A stretch of DNA of 64,000 nt from Polaribacter sp. KT25b (GTDB taxonomy: Bacteria; Bacteroidota; Bacteroidia; Flavobacteriales; Flavobacteriaceae). A model generated the notes under the pieces. That model saw only the letters and a program-made list of their open reading frames with translations, was not told the DNA's origin and did not search any database. This document shows, piece after piece, positions 6,845 to 16,815 of this stretch. The number at the start of each line of letters is the position of its first letter. Position 1 is the first letter of the stretch. Made by a program: the position numbers and the translations under genes. The DNA is taken from NCBI RefSeq assembly GCF_900105145.1, contig NZ_LT629752.1, forward strand, positions 868,001 through 932,000, read 5' to 3'.

Positions 6845-9682
6845 TTACATATAATCTTCAATTGGGCTACAAGAACAAATTAAATTTCTGTCTCCAAAAG
6901 CATCATCAACTCTTCTAACAGTTGGCCAGAATTTGTTATCAGCAATATAGTCTAAAGGAAAAGCAGCTTGTTTTCTAGAATATGGTAATGTCCATTCATC
7001 CGCAGTTAACATTTCTTGTGTGTGTGGCGCATTTTTTAAAGGATTATTTTCATCTTCTTTTGTTGCTTCATCAATTTCTTTTCTAATAGAAATCATTGCA
7101 TCACAAAAGCGATCTAATTCAGCCATACTTTCAGATTCTGTAGGCTCAATCATCATAGTTCCGCCTACAGGAAAAGAAACAGTTGGCGCATGAAAACCAT
7201 AATCCATTAAACGTTTTGCAATATCTACAACTTCAATTCCGTTGTTTTTAAAACCTCTACAATCAATAATCATTTCGTGAGCAGCTCTTCCTTTTTCTCC
7301 TGTGTATAAAGTTGGATAAAATTCGTTTAAACGCTCTTTAATATAGTTTGCATTTAAAATTGCCATTTTAGTAGCATTTTTTAATCCTCTAAAACCAAGC
7401 ATTGTAATATATCCGTAAGAAATTAAACACACTAATGCAGAACCCCAAGGAGCTGCAGAAATTGCTGTAATTGCATTTTCTCCACCAGTTTTTACAACAG
7501 GATTTGTAGGTAAAAAAGGCGCTAATTGAGGAGCAACACAAATTGGGCCAACTCCAGGACCTCCACCACCATGCGGAATTGCAAATGTTTTGTGTAAGTT
7601 TAAGTGACAAACATCAGCCCCAATTGTTGCAGGATTTGTTAAGCCAACTTGTGCATTCATATTTGCGCCATCCATATAAACTTGTCCGCCGTTTTCATGA
7701 ATAACATTTGTAATATCTTTAATTCCGGTTTCAAAAACTCCATGAGTTGAAGGATATGTAACCATTAAAGCAGCTAAATTTTTAGAATGGATTTCTGCCT
7801 TTTCTTTTAAATCTTCGAAGTCGATATTTCCTCTTTCATCTGTTTTTGTTACCACAACTTTCATCCCAGCCATTACTGCGGAAGCAGGATTTGTTCCATG
7901 TGCAGAAGCAGGAATTAAACAAATATTTCTATGAGAATCTCCTCTACTTTCATGATACGCTCTAATAACCATTAAACCTGTAAATTCACCTTGTGCACCA
8001 GAGTTTGGTTGTAAAGAGGTTGCAGAGAAACCAGTAATAATATTTAATTGATGTTCTAATTTTTTAAGTACTTCTTGATATCCTTCTGCTTGATTTAAGG
8101 GCACAAAAGGGTGAATATTTCCCCATTGTGGATTGCTTAAAGGCAACATTTCTGAAGCGGCATTTAGTTTCATTGTACAAGAACCTAAAGAAATCATAGA
8201 ATGATTTAAAGCTAAATCTTTGCGCTCTAATTTTTTAATATAACGCATCATTTCTGTTTCAGATTGATACGTATTAAATACCTCATTTTCTAAAAAAGGA
8301 GTGTTTCTCAATAAATTTTCTGGAAGTACCTTAATTGGTAAAGGTAAATCGCCACTTTTTACATTAAAAGCTTGTTCAAAGCAATGTACGATTGCTTTTA
8401 TTTCTTTAATTCCGGCAGTTTCATTGATAGAAATAGAAACATGATTTTCATCAACATAATTAAAATTGATGTTATTTGCTTCTGCAACCTTTTTTAATTT
8501 AGCAGCCTCAACTTCAACTAAAATGGTATCAAAATAAGATGTGTTTAATTGTTTAAAACCTAAATCTTCTAAAATTATTGCGAGTGTTTTTGTGTTTGTG
8601 TGCACATAATCAGCAATAAATTTCAATCCATCTTTTCCATGATAAACAGCATACATTCCTGCCATAACAGCCAATAAAACTTGTGCTGTACAAATGTTTG
8701 AAGTTGCTTTTTCTCGCTTAATATGTTGCTCTCTAGTTTGCAAAGCCATTCTTAAAGCTCTGTTGCCATTTTTGTCTTTGGTAACACCAATAATTCTTCC
8801 AGGAATACTTCTTTTATAAGTGTCTTTTGTGGCAAAATATCCTGCATGAGGACCTCCATAACCTAAAGGAATTCCAAAACGTTGCGTTGTTCCAACAACA
8901 ACATCAACCCCAAATTCTGCTGGCGCTTTTAACCTTACTAAAGATAAAATATCTGCAGCAACAGCAACTTTTATATTTTTTTCATTTGCTTTGGCAACAA
9001 AATCTGCATAGTCAAATACTTGTCCGTATTTTCCTGGATATTGTAAAATTGCTCCAAAAAATTCATCAGAAAAATTAAATTCTTCGTGATTTCCAACAAC
9101 TAATTCAATGCCAATAGGAATTGAACGAGTTTGTAAAACAGATAATGTTTGAGGTAGAATTTCATCAGAAACAAAAAACTTATTTACATTATTTTTCTTT
9201 TGACTTCTTTCTCTAACATCAAACAATAAAGCCATTGCTTCTGCAGCAGCAGTACTTTCATCTAACAAAGAAGCATTTGCCAATTCCATTCCAGTTAAAT
9301 CGCAAATCATCGTTTGATAATTTAACAACGCTTCTAATCTACCTTGTGCAATTTCTGCTTGATAAGGAGTATAAGCTGTGTACCAACCCGGATTTTCTAA
9401 AATATTTCGTTGAATAACACTTGGCACAATTGCTTCATGATATCCTAAACCAATATAGCTTTTAAAGACTTTATTTTTTTCTGATAGTTCTTTAATATGA
9501 GCTAAATACTCATATTCGCTCATTGCAGGATCTAAATTTAATTCTTCTTTTAATCTAATTTTTTCTGGAACAGTCTCATTAATTAACTGATTTAAACTAT
9601 CAACTTTAATTGCTGATAACATTTTTTCTTGTTCCTTTTTATTGGGTCCAATATGTCTTAGTTGAAACGAATTTGTGTTCAT
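6845..9682 (-). CDS. gcvP: Glycine dehydrogenase (decarboxylating), glycine cleavage P protein
   Basis: This full-length 945-aa fused P protein is homologous along its length to P1 plus P2. The PLP-lysine motif [18 protein letters not shown] is near residue 700, and the N-terminal FQLRHIGPN is typical. It decarboxylates glycine and passes the aminomethyl group to lipoyl-GcvH in the cytoplasm. No gcvT or gcvH lies beside it, as is common in Flavobacteriia. It stands alone: the arsenic island is downstream and the UbiA-like gene is divergent upstream. No glycine riboswitch is evident in the 170-bp upstream gap. Confidence 0.97.
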   Translation of the reverse strand: MNTNSFQLRHIGPNKKEQEKMLSAIKVDSLNQLINETVPEKIRLKEELNLDPAMSEYEYLAHIKELSEKNKVFKSYIGLGYHEAIVPSVIQRNILENPGWYTAYTPYQAEIAQGRLEALLNYQTMICDLTGMELANASLLDESTAAAEAMALLFDVRERSQKKNNVNKFFVSDEILPQTLSVLQTRSIPIGIELVVGNHEEFNFSDEFFGAILQYPGKYGQVFDYADFVAKANEKNIKVAVAADILSLVRLKAPAEFGVDVVVGTTQRFGIPLGYGGPHAGYFATKDTYKRSIPGRIIGVTKDKNGNRALRMALQTREQHIKREKATSNICTAQVLLAVMAGMYAVYHGKDGLKFIADYVHTNTKTLAIILEDLGFKQLNTSYFDTILVEVEAAKLKKVAEANNINFNYVDENHVSISINETAGIKEIKAIVHCFEQAFNVKSGDLPLPIKVLPENLLRNTPFLENEVFNTYQSETEMMRYIKKLERKDLALNHSMISLGSCTMKLNAASEMLPLSNPQWGNIHPFVPLNQAEGYQEVLKKLEHQLNIITGFSATSLQPNSGAQGEFTGLMVIRAYHESRGDSHRNICLIPASAHGTNPASAVMAGMKVVVTKTDERGNIDFEDLKEKAEIHSKNLAALMVTYPSTHGVFETGIKDITNVIHENGGQVYMDGANMNAQVGLTNPATIGADVCHLNLHKTFAIPHGGGGPGVGPICVAPQLAPFLPTNPVVKTGGENAITAISAAPWGSALVCLISYGYITMLGFRGLKNATKMAILNANYIKERLNEFYPTLYTGEKGRAAHEMIIDCRGFKNNGIEVVDIAKRLMDYGFHAPTVSFPVGGTMMIEPTESESMAELDRFCDAMISIRKEIDEATKEDENNPLKNAPHTQEMLTADEWTLPYSRKQAAFPLDYIADNKFWPTVRRVDDAFGDRNLICSCSPIEDYM

Positions 9683-9852
9683 TTAAAGTTTTTTATATGT
9701 CTTTTTTCAATCGATGAAGTTGATTGCTGATTTGAATTTACTGAGGCAAAAATAATCATTTCATAAAGTTTGAACTTCATCAAAAACAGTTAAAAAAGGA
9801 TTAATTATCAACCAAAAGTGAATGTTATGAACATAAACTTTATTTTTGCTGC

Positions 9853-10674
9853 ATGAAGGTTTTAAAAACTATTTTAAATTTTTATATAAACGCGAGTATT
9901 CACGTAGCTTTAGCTGTATATGCTTTTGTGAGAATTACAGAAATTTATTTTAAACTTTCGTATAATGAAAACCTCGATTATTTTATCTTTTATGGCACAA
10001 TTACGGGTTACAATTTTGTAAAATATGCTGGTGTTGCAAAACTGCATCACAAAAGGTTAACAAAAGGCTTAAAAATTATACAAATTTTTTCTTTGGGATG
10101 CTTTTTTGCCATGTGTTATTATGGCCATTTAATTGATTTTAAAACTTTGCTTCTTTCAGTGCCTTTCACCTTATTAACAGTGTTGTATGCAGTTCCTTTT
10201 TTAAGCGGATTTGATAAAAATTTAAGAGAAATTAGTTATTTAAAAATTATTGTAGTTGCCTTTGTTTGGGCTGGATTTACTGTTTTAATTCCGGTTTTTG
10301 ATGCAGAAAAAGAATTTAGTTTGTCAGTCGTTTTTACTATAATTCAGCGGTTTTTAATAGTTCTTGTTCTAATTCTTCCTTTTGATATAAGAGATATGAA
10401 ATTTGACGCCATTTCTTTGCAAACAATTCCGAAGAAAATAGGTGTAGAGCAAACAAAGAAATTAGGACTAACATTACTCGTTTTTTCGTTGGTTTTAGAG
10501 TTTATGTCATCCACAGAAATTACAACGAAGAGTCCTTTTATGATGTTCTTTTTTTTATTGACTATTTTCTTGATGAGAGCTAAAATTAAGCAACCAAAAT
10601 ACTATAGTTCTTTTTGGGTTGAGTCTTTGCCAATTGTTTGGTGGTTAATTCTTTTAGGATTTCATAATTTTTAA
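9853..10674 (+). CDS. UbiA-superfamily-like membrane protein of unknown substrate
   Basis: This 273-aa protein has about eight hydrophobic segments. DIRDMKFD fits the second aspartate-rich motif of UbiA prenyltransferases (DxxDxxxD). At the place of the first motif there is YNFVKYAG, lacking the usual aspartate pair. This suggests a divergent or non-prenyltransferase member, or altered metal binding. Families of this kind are annotated as hypothetical or UbiA-like membrane proteins in Flavobacteriia. It is divergent from gcvP and followed by serA in the same direction, but a 139-bp gap and a promoter make it likely monocistronic. Function not assigned. Confidence 0.6.
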   Translation: MKVLKTILNFYINASIHVALAVYAFVRITEIYFKLSYNENLDYFIFYGTITGYNFVKYAGVAKLHHKRLTKGLKIIQIFSLGCFFAMCYYGHLIDFKTLLLSVPFTLLTVLYAVPFLSGFDKNLREISYLKIIVVAFVWAGFTVLIPVFDAEKEFSLSVVFTIIQRFLIVLVLILPFDIRDMKFDAISLQTIPKKIGVEQTKKLGLTLLVFSLVLEFMSSTEITTKSPFMMFFFLLTIFLMRAKIKQPKYYSSFWVESLPIVWWLILLGFHNF

Positions 10675-10768
10675 GCTAAAAAAACCTTTTTCTTATGAAG
10701 TCTTTATTGATATATAACTAAAGAAATTGATTTCGTAAAAATTTTAAAAAAGCTTCATAATTCCCTAC

Positions 10769-10776
10769 TATCTTTG
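10769..10776 (+). promoter_or_regulatory. Predicted -7 box of serA
   Basis: TATCTTTG fits the Bacteroidota -7 consensus TAnnTTTG and lies 37 bp upstream of the serA start. No convincing -33 TTTG is found at the usual distance. Confidence 0.5.
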
Positions 10777-10813
10777 TAGATTTACAGCTTAAATTCAACC
10801 AAGATTCTTACAA

Positions 10814-12706
10814 ATGATTACCACAAAAAGAAATTATATTTTCGATTTTGATAGTACTTTAACAAGAGTAGAAGCTTTAGATGTTTTAGCAGAAATTACG
10901 TTAAAAGATAATCCTAATAAAGATAAAATTATTCAAGAAATAATTGATATTACCAATTTAGGCATAGATGGCGAAATATCTTTTACAGAATCTTTAGAAA
11001 GAAGAATTAAATTACTAAATGCTAATGAAGCAGATTTAGCCAATTTAGTAAATGCTTTAAAAAAACAAGTATCAAAATCCATAGAAAGTAATAAAGAATT
11101 TTTCGAAAATTATGCAGATGATATTTATGTTATTTCCTGCGGATTTAAAGAATTTATAGATCCTATTGTAGCACAATACAATATACCTTCAGAAAGAGTT
11201 TTTGCAAATACTTTTGAGTTTGCGAATGATGGAAAAATTATTGGCTTTGATGCTAATAATCCATTATCTCAGCATAACGGAAAAATAAAGTGTTTAAAAG
11301 ACATGGAACTAGAAGGAGAAATACAAGTTATTGGCGATGGTTATAGCGATTATGTAACTCGAAAAGCGGGTGTAGCAGATAAATTTTTTGCTTACACAGA
11401 AAACGTTTCTAGAGTAAAAACTACAGAAAACGCAGATTTCATTGCCCCAAATTTAGACGAATTTTTATACGTAAACAAGTTGCCAAGAAATATCTCATAC
11501 CCAAAGAATAGAATTAAAATTTTATTATTAGAAAACGTACATCCAGATGCTTTTACAAAGTTATCTACAGATGGCTTTTCTGTAGAAACTGTTTCTAAAA
11601 GTTTATCCGAAGATGAATTAATAGAAAAAATTAAAGATGTACACGTTTTAGGAATTCGTTCTAAAACAAATGTTACGCAAAAAGTAGTTGATGCTGCAGA
11701 CAAACTAATGGTAGTAAGTGCATTTTGCATTGGTACCAAACAAATTGATTTAGAGGCTTGTAAAGAAAAAGGAGTTGTTGTTTTTAATGCACCTTACAGT
11801 AATACACGTTCTGTTGTAGAATTGGCTATTGGCGAGATTATTATGTTAATGCGTAGTGTTTTTCAAAGAAGTACAGAAATACATAATGGTCAGTGGAATA
11901 AAACTGCAGAAGGTTCAAGAGAAGTTCGTGGTAAAAAACTAGGAATTGTAGGTTATGGTAATATTGGTAAGCAATTATCAATTTTGGCAGAAGGCTTAGG
12001 AATGGATGTATATTATTATGATGTAGAAGATACTTTAGGATTAGGAAATGCTACAAAAGTTGACAAGTTAGAAGATTTATTAGCACTATCTGATGTGGTA
12101 ACTTTACATATTGATGACAATGCAGCTAACAAGAATTTTATTGGAGAAAAAGAAATTTCTCAAATGAAAGATGGCGCGTATTTAGTAAACTTAGCAAGAG
12201 GTTTTGTTGTTGATATTCCTGCATTAGTTACAGCTTTAAAAAGCAAAAAATTAGCTGGAGCTGCAATTGATGTGTATCCAGAAGAACCAGCAAAAAATGG
12301 TGAATTCTTCTCTGATTTACAAGGATTACCAAACGTAATTTTAACACCTCATGTTGGTGGAAGTACTGAAGAAGCGCAAAGAGATATTGCAGATTTTGTG
12401 CCAAGTAAAATTATGGCATATATAAATTCTGGAAATACAGTTGATGCTGTAAACTTTCCAAATATTCGTTTGCCAAGACAAATAAAATCACACAGATTCT
12501 TACATATTCACAAGAATGTACCTGGTGTAATGGCAAAAATTAATAAGATTTTAGCTAAATACGAATTAAATATTTCTGGTCAGTATTTATCTACAGATCC
12601 AAAAGTTGGTTACGTAATTACAGATTTAGATAAAGAATATAACAAAGAAGTTATCGAAAAATTAAGAAATGTAGAAGGTACAATTAAGTTTAGAGTTCTA
12701 TATTAA
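10814..12706 (+). CDS. serA: Fused phosphoserine phosphatase / D-3-phosphoglycerate dehydrogenase with ACT domain
   Basis: This 630-aa protein has three parts. Residues ~5-220 are a HAD-type SerB-like domain with the nucleophile motif DFDSTL (Asp11, Asp13) and the closing GDGYSDY motif. Residues ~233-545 are PGDH, with the NAD-binding motif GIVGYGNIG near 376, the catalytic Arg in NLARGF, Glu in YPEEP and His in LTPHVGGST. Residues ~560-630 are an ACT domain, the usual site for serine feedback. The protein would thus carry the first and last steps of serine synthesis; the middle transaminase SerC is not in the window. Such fusions occur in Flavobacteriia. A clear terminator follows, so it is monocistronic. 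Confidence 0.93.
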   Translation: MITTKRNYIFDFDSTLTRVEALDVLAEITLKDNPNKDKIIQEIIDITNLGIDGEISFTESLERRIKLLNANEADLANLVNALKKQVSKSIESNKEFFENYADDIYVISCGFKEFIDPIVAQYNIPSERVFANTFEFANDGKIIGFDANNPLSQHNGKIKCLKDMELEGEIQVIGDGYSDYVTRKAGVADKFFAYTENVSRVKTTENADFIAPNLDEFLYVNKLPRNISYPKNRIKILLLENVHPDAFTKLSTDGFSVETVSKSLSEDELIEKIKDVHVLGIRSKTNVTQKVVDAADKLMVVSAFCIGTKQIDLEACKEKGVVVFNAPYSNTRSVVELAIGEIIMLMRSVFQRSTEIHNGQWNKTAEGSREVRGKKLGIVGYGNIGKQLSILAEGLGMDVYYYDVEDTLGLGNATKVDKLEDLLALSDVVTLHIDDNAANKNFIGEKEISQMKDGAYLVNLARGFVVDIPALVTALKSKKLAGAAIDVYPEEPAKNGEFFSDLQGLPNVILTPHVGGSTEEAQRDIADFVPSKIMAYINSGNTVDAVNFPNIRLPRQIKSHRFLHIHKNVPGVMAKINKILAKYELNISGQYLSTDPKVGYVITDLDKEYNKEVIEKLRNVEGTIKFRVLY

Positions 12707-12754
12707 ACTAATCTACATTATTGCGAGTAACAAAGCAATCTTTTAAATAATAGT

Positions 12755-12788
12755 AGCCTTTCAATGTTTAGTTGAAAGGCTATTTTTT
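12755..12788 (+). terminator. serA terminator
   Basis: AGCCTTTCAA pairs perfectly with TTGAAAGGCT over a 7-nt loop and is followed by ATTTTTTT. Confidence 0.9.
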
Positions 12789-12789
12789 T

Positions 12790-12877
12790 GAAGCTATTTC
12801 CAGCTTTCAACTATATCTTTTTTTCGTTCCTCAAAAAAGGATGCCGTTTCAATCTGGGCTAAGCTTGTTTATAGCTA
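12790..12877. repeat. Dispersed GAAGCTATTTCC / GGGCTAA repeat, copy 1
   Basis: The element runs from GAAGCTATTTCCAGCTTTC to a GGATGCC...GGGCTAAGC end. Its middle is an imperfect hairpin (ATCTTTTTTT against CAAAAAAGGAT). Related copies are at 18217-18306 and, reversed and enlarged, at 23840-24015. It lies in the gap between two convergent genes. Confidence 0.7.
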
Positions 12878-12890
12878 TTTGATTTGAAGT

Positions 12891-14078
12891 CTAAAGCTTT
12901 ATGCTTTCTTTCAAGTCAATAATCATTTTGTCTTTTATACCTAAATAACGTTTACTTCCTAAATATCTATTTTTATTAAACTCGTCATAATTTGGTTGAG
13001 AAGCATCCATAGAACTCAAATGCACGTTACCAGAAGAATGAATAAACTCCATTTTATCATTTCCTAACCAAATACCAACATGTACAACGCGTTGTTTTTT
13101 TTCTGATGTTGCTTTTGTTCCAAAAAACAGTAAATCTCCTTTCTGTAAATCTTTAAAGTTTAATTGATCATCTACAATTTTACCTGCATTTATTTGTTGA
13201 GAAGCATCTCTAGGAATGATAAAACCATTCATTAAATATACCATTTTTGTAAATCCGCTACAATCCATTCCTTTAGATGAAGTTCCGCCCCATAGATAAG
13301 GAAAACCTGTGAAATTTTTAGCAACAACTTCAATATTTTCTTTGGATGATCCTAAGTTTTCTAACCATGAATCATAAATTACAGCTTCCTCTTTTTTGAT
13401 AAAACCTGTTCTATTATCAGGATATTTTACTTCATAAAATTGATTATCTTCAGAAATGTATTGTAAAAGTCCGCCTAAAGTAATATCAGAAATAATGTTG
13501 GTTTCATTTTTTTTATCAGTAAAAACATATCCAAAATTTTTGGTAAAAAGCACTTTTTTTGTTTGATTCCAAGTATCAATTTCTTCTTTATTCATTAATT
13601 GAATTCCGCCTTTATCAACCCAAGAAATATAATTATCAGGAGTTTGAATTCTATAAAAATCACCTTTTTTATCTAATACTTTTAAAGCCATTCCTAACAA
13701 ACCTTGTGTGCCCAATTCTGCAGAATGTTTTGGGTTTGATCTTATATTTATTACAGAATTTCTAGCAACTGCAAAAGTTTTAATTCCTACTGCAGAATCT
13801 GGTAAAACACGTACATTATTTGCGAATTCTAATTCTCTTTTTTTTAAACTATCTAAAAGTATCGAGAATGCTTTTTTAGAAGTGGTTTCTCCTTCTAAAA
13901 TAAGTTGATTATCTTTCAGTTTAAAATTGATATCAAATAATTCAACACGTTTATCAGGCGCAAATTCTGATTTTAGTTTTGCATGAATATTCTCAAGTTC
14001 AGGAATTATTTCTGAATTATTTTTACAAGAGAAGAGTGCAATCAATACTAAAAACGAAAAGTATTTTAAGATTTTCAT
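12891..14078 (-). CDS. C40 (NlpC/P60) peptidase lipoprotein with SH3-like domains
   Basis: The preferred start is the ATG ending at 14078, giving a lipoprotein signal (MKILKYFSFLVLIALFSC) and 395 aa; the longer start at 14147 would bury it. Two bacterial SH3-like segments are visible in the middle (INIRSNPK and the following IISWVDKGG-like region). The C-terminal NlpC/P60 domain has the catalytic Cys in MDCSGF, a His in VVHVGIWLG and a polar residue after FIHSSG. Expected role: hydrolysis of peptidoglycan stem peptides at the cell envelope. The gene stands alone between two intergenic repeats. Confidence 0.88.
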   Translation of the reverse strand: MKILKYFSFLVLIALFSCKNNSEIIPELENIHAKLKSEFAPDKRVELFDINFKLKDNQLILEGETTSKKAFSILLDSLKKRELEFANNVRVLPDSAVGIKTFAVARNSVINIRSNPKHSAELGTQGLLGMALKVLDKKGDFYRIQTPDNYISWVDKGGIQLMNKEEIDTWNQTKKVLFTKNFGYVFTDKKNETNIISDITLGGLLQYISEDNQFYEVKYPDNRTGFIKKEEAVIYDSWLENLGSSKENIEVVAKNFTGFPYLWGGTSSKGMDCSGFTKMVYLMNGFIIPRDASQQINAGKIVDDQLNFKDLQKGDLLFFGTKATSEKKQRVVHVGIWLGNDKMEFIHSSGNVHLSSMDASQPNYDEFNKNRYLGSKRYLGIKDKMIIDLKESIKL

Positions 14079-14171
14079 TAGAATAAATTTTATGCTAAAA
14101 TACAAAACAAAATTCTGTTTTATAAAATGAAGAAAATCATTTAACATCTCTTTAATTTATTTAATTGTGGG

Positions 14172-14270
14172 GCGATAGCCAAGGAGTTTAATTCCCCAAG
14201 TTTTGACTGGAAATGTAACATATTTGTTTTCGAAGCAAACCTAGTACTCTTGGAGCGAGGTTGTAGATTA
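14172..14270. repeat. Dispersed GCCAAGG / TTAATTCCCCAAG repeat, copy 1
   Basis: GCGATAGCCAAGGAG, then TTAATTCCCCAAG and GAAATGTAACATATTTGT, recur in the same order and orientation at 58136-58225. Beyond this the 14079-14347 gap shows no gene. Confidence 0.6.
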
Positions 14271-14347
14271 AATTATGAAATTAGCATCTAAATATTGAAA
14301 TCTCAAAAGGATTGTTTTATATTTGGGATAAATCATTTTTATTGTCG

Positions 14348-15607
14348 ATGAATTATCAAAACACATTAGCTTTTGCACAACAGCAAGATAAAGAGGATAG
14401 ACTTTCTTATTTGCGAAATCGATTTCATATTCCTAAAGATAAAAACGGAAATGACTGGTTGTATTTTACAGGAAATTCTTTGGGTTTACAGCCAAAATCA
14501 ACAAAAGAATATATCAATCAAGAATTAGAAGATTGGGCAAATTTAGGAGTAGAAGGCCATTTTGAAGCTAAAAATCCGTGGTTACATTATCACGAATATT
14601 TAACAGATAAAATGGCTAAAATTGTGGGTGCAAAGCCAGTAGAAGTTGTGGTGATGAATACCTTAACAACCAACTTACATCTGTTAATGGTGTCATTTTA
14701 CAGGCCTACAAAAACAAAATACAAAATTGTAATTGAGTCAGATGCTTTTCCTTCAGATAGATATGCTGTGCAATCTCAATTAAAATTTCACGGTTTTTCT
14801 GAGGATGATGTCATTGAATGGAAACCAAGAAAAGGAGAAGAATTATTAAATATTGATGATTTAGAAAAAATCGTTGCTACACAAGGTGATGAAATTGCTT
14901 TGTTGTTAATTGGAGGTGTAAATTATTACACAGGTCAGTATTTGGATCTTAAAAAAATCGCAGAAATTGGGCACTCAAAAAACTGTGTAGTTGGTATTGA
15001 TTTAGCTCACGGAGCTGGAAATATTCAACCAAATTTACACGATTCAAATGTAGATTTTGCAGCTTGGTGTACCTACAAATATTTAAACTCTGGTCCAGGA
15101 AGTTTAGCGGGTTTATTTGTACACGAAAAACATTCTAAAAATAAAGATTTACCACGTTTTGCAGGTTGGTGGAATCATAACAAATCTACTCGTTTTAATA
15201 TGCGAATGCCTTTTGATGTTATGGAAGGTGCAGAAGGCTGGCAATTGTCAAATCCACCAATATTATCTATGGCAGCCATAAAAGCATCTTTAGATTTATT
15301 TGATGAAATTGGGATGGATGTTTTAAGAGAAAAATCAGAAAAATTAACTGGTTATTTCGAGTTTTTAATCAATGAAATAGGTGCAGATAGCATCAAAATT
15401 ATCACACCAAAAAATCCGAAAGAAAGAGGTTGTCAATTATCCATTCAAGTTAAAAATGCGGATAAAAGTTTACACCAAAAATTAACAGAAAAAAATATTA
15501 TTACAGATTGGCGAGAGCCAGATGTAATTCGTTGTGCGCCAACACCAATGTACAATTCGTTTGAAGATGTATATAAAATGGTTACAATTTTAAAGGATCT
15601 TTTATGA
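14348..15607 (+). CDS. kynU: Kynureninase
   Basis: This 419-aa protein starts at MNYQNTLAFAQQQDKEDRLS; an upstream in-frame ATG at 14312 adds 12 poorly fitting residues. It is a fold-type I PLP enzyme with the family segments FTGNSLGLQPK near the N-terminus and the PLP-lysine in TYKYLNSGPGSLAG. It cleaves kynurenine or 3-hydroxykynurenine to anthranilate or 3-hydroxyanthranilate plus alanine. It heads a cluster with kmo, 3-hydroxyanthranilate dioxygenase and ACMS decarboxylase. Its stop overlaps the next start by 4 bp (ATGA), so the two are translationally coupled. Confidence 0.95.
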   Translation: MNYQNTLAFAQQQDKEDRLSYLRNRFHIPKDKNGNDWLYFTGNSLGLQPKSTKEYINQELEDWANLGVEGHFEAKNPWLHYHEYLTDKMAKIVGAKPVEVVVMNTLTTNLHLLMVSFYRPTKTKYKIVIESDAFPSDRYAVQSQLKFHGFSEDDVIEWKPRKGEELLNIDDLEKIVATQGDEIALLLIGGVNYYTGQYLDLKKIAEIGHSKNCVVGIDLAHGAGNIQPNLHDSNVDFAAWCTYKYLNSGPGSLAGLFVHEKHSKNKDLPRFAGWWNHNKSTRFNMRMPFDVMEGAEGWQLSNPPILSMAAIKASLDLFDEIGMDVLREKSEKLTGYFEFLINEIGADSIKIITPKNPKERGCQLSIQVKNADKSLHQKLTEKNIITDWREPDVIRCAPTPMYNSFEDVYKMVTILKDLL

Positions 15608-16815
15608 GAAAGAACATCTTAATTATTTTACTGACTTTACAGTCTCTTGTAACTTTTTCTCAAAATAAATATTTGTCTGATTTCAATTATTTTTGGGAAA
15701 CCATCCAAATGGAATATGCTTATTTTGATGTAAAACAAACCAATTGGCAAAAGGTAAAAGAGGTATATAGCAAACGTCTAAATTCGATAAAAGAAGATTG
15801 GGAGTTTACCTATTTAATAGAGTTAATGAAACACGAACTTTATGATGCACACTTTACCTTAAATAAAAATCTGGCTTTTTCATTTCGATTAATTCCTAAT
15901 GATGTTGATGCTTTTGTATCTATAAAGAATAATAAATATTACATTAAAGACATCAGACAAAATTATACAATCACAAATTTTAATCTAAAAATTGGTGACG
16001 AAATTGTAAAAATGAATGGAGTTAATTTTGCTGATATTGTACAATTGAACTTACCTAAATCTATAGAAAGTCCAGACCATAAAGTAAAAGAGTATTTTGC
16101 CAATTTAATTTTTGCAGGTAGGCATGATAAACCAAGAAAAATTAAAGTTTTACGTAATGGTAAATTCATCATTTTAAAACTGCCAAAACCTAATCTTAAA
16201 AAATACAATTCAACACTTTTAGATTATAAATTGCTGCCAGAAAATATTGGTTATATTAGAATTAATAATTCTTTGGGTAATAATAATGTTATTAAGCAAT
16301 TTCCGAAAATTGTAGATAGTTTACAAAATAGTAAAGCTATTATAATCGATTTAAGAAATACTGCAAATGGTGGTAACACAGATGTTGCAAAATCAATTAT
16401 GGGCAAATTTGTAAAAGAAGAAATGCCTTATCAAATTCACGAAAGAGTAGGTTTAGAAAGAGAATTTGGCATCAAAAGAAAATATATAGAACTATTATCG
16501 CCACTTAAAAATCCGTATACAAAACCAGTTTATGTTTTGGTAAGCAGATGGACAGGTAGTGTTGGCGAAGCCATTGCACAAGGTTTTTCTAATATGAATA
16601 ACGTAACAGTTGTAGGTACAACAATGGCAAAATTATTAGGTGCAATTAAGTGCAAACAATTGCAGAATTCAGGAATCAGATTTTGCTATCCTTTTGAGAA
16701 ATTATACAATGTAAATGGTTTACCTAGAGAATATTTTAAACCAGATTTTACAACAAATAGTTATAAAGAAACGTATTTAAAAGCCTTAGAATTAATTGAT
16801 GAACAAACAAGATAA
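15604..16815 (+). CDS. S41-family (C-terminal processing-like) secreted peptidase
   Basis: This 403-aa protein has a cleavable signal peptide ending near TFSQ. A PDZ-like stretch (LKIGDEIVKMNGVNF) lies near residues 125-140. The C-terminal S41 core contains the probable nucleophile in RWTGSVGEAIAQGF, the GSxGE pattern of the family. Expected location is periplasm or outer surface. It sits between kynU and kmo, overlapping both (4 bp and 17 bp), which is odd because it has no known place in tryptophan degradation. Substrate unknown. Confidence 0.8.
   Translation: MRKNILIILLTLQSLVTFSQNKYLSDFNYFWETIQMEYAYFDVKQTNWQKVKEVYSKRLNSIKEDWEFTYLIELMKHELYDAHFTLNKNLAFSFRLIPNDVDAFVSIKNNKYYIKDIRQNYTITNFNLKIGDEIVKMNGVNFADIVQLNLPKSIESPDHKVKEYFANLIFAGRHDKPRKIKVLRNGKFIILKLPKPNLKKYNSTLLDYKLLPENIGYIRINNSLGNNNVIKQFPKIVDSLQNSKAIIIDLRNTANGGNTDVAKSIMGKFVKEEMPYQIHERVGLEREFGIKRKYIELLSPLKNPYTKPVYVLVSRWTGSVGEAIAQGFSNMNNVTVVGTTMAKLLGAIKCKQLQNSGIRFCYPFEKLYNVNGLPREYFKPDFTTNSYKETYLKALELIDEQTR

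Noticed and set aside
9683-9852. Glycine riboswitch upstream of gcvP
   Set aside because: No glycine-aptamer-like conserved pairing could be seen in the short AT-rich upstream region.
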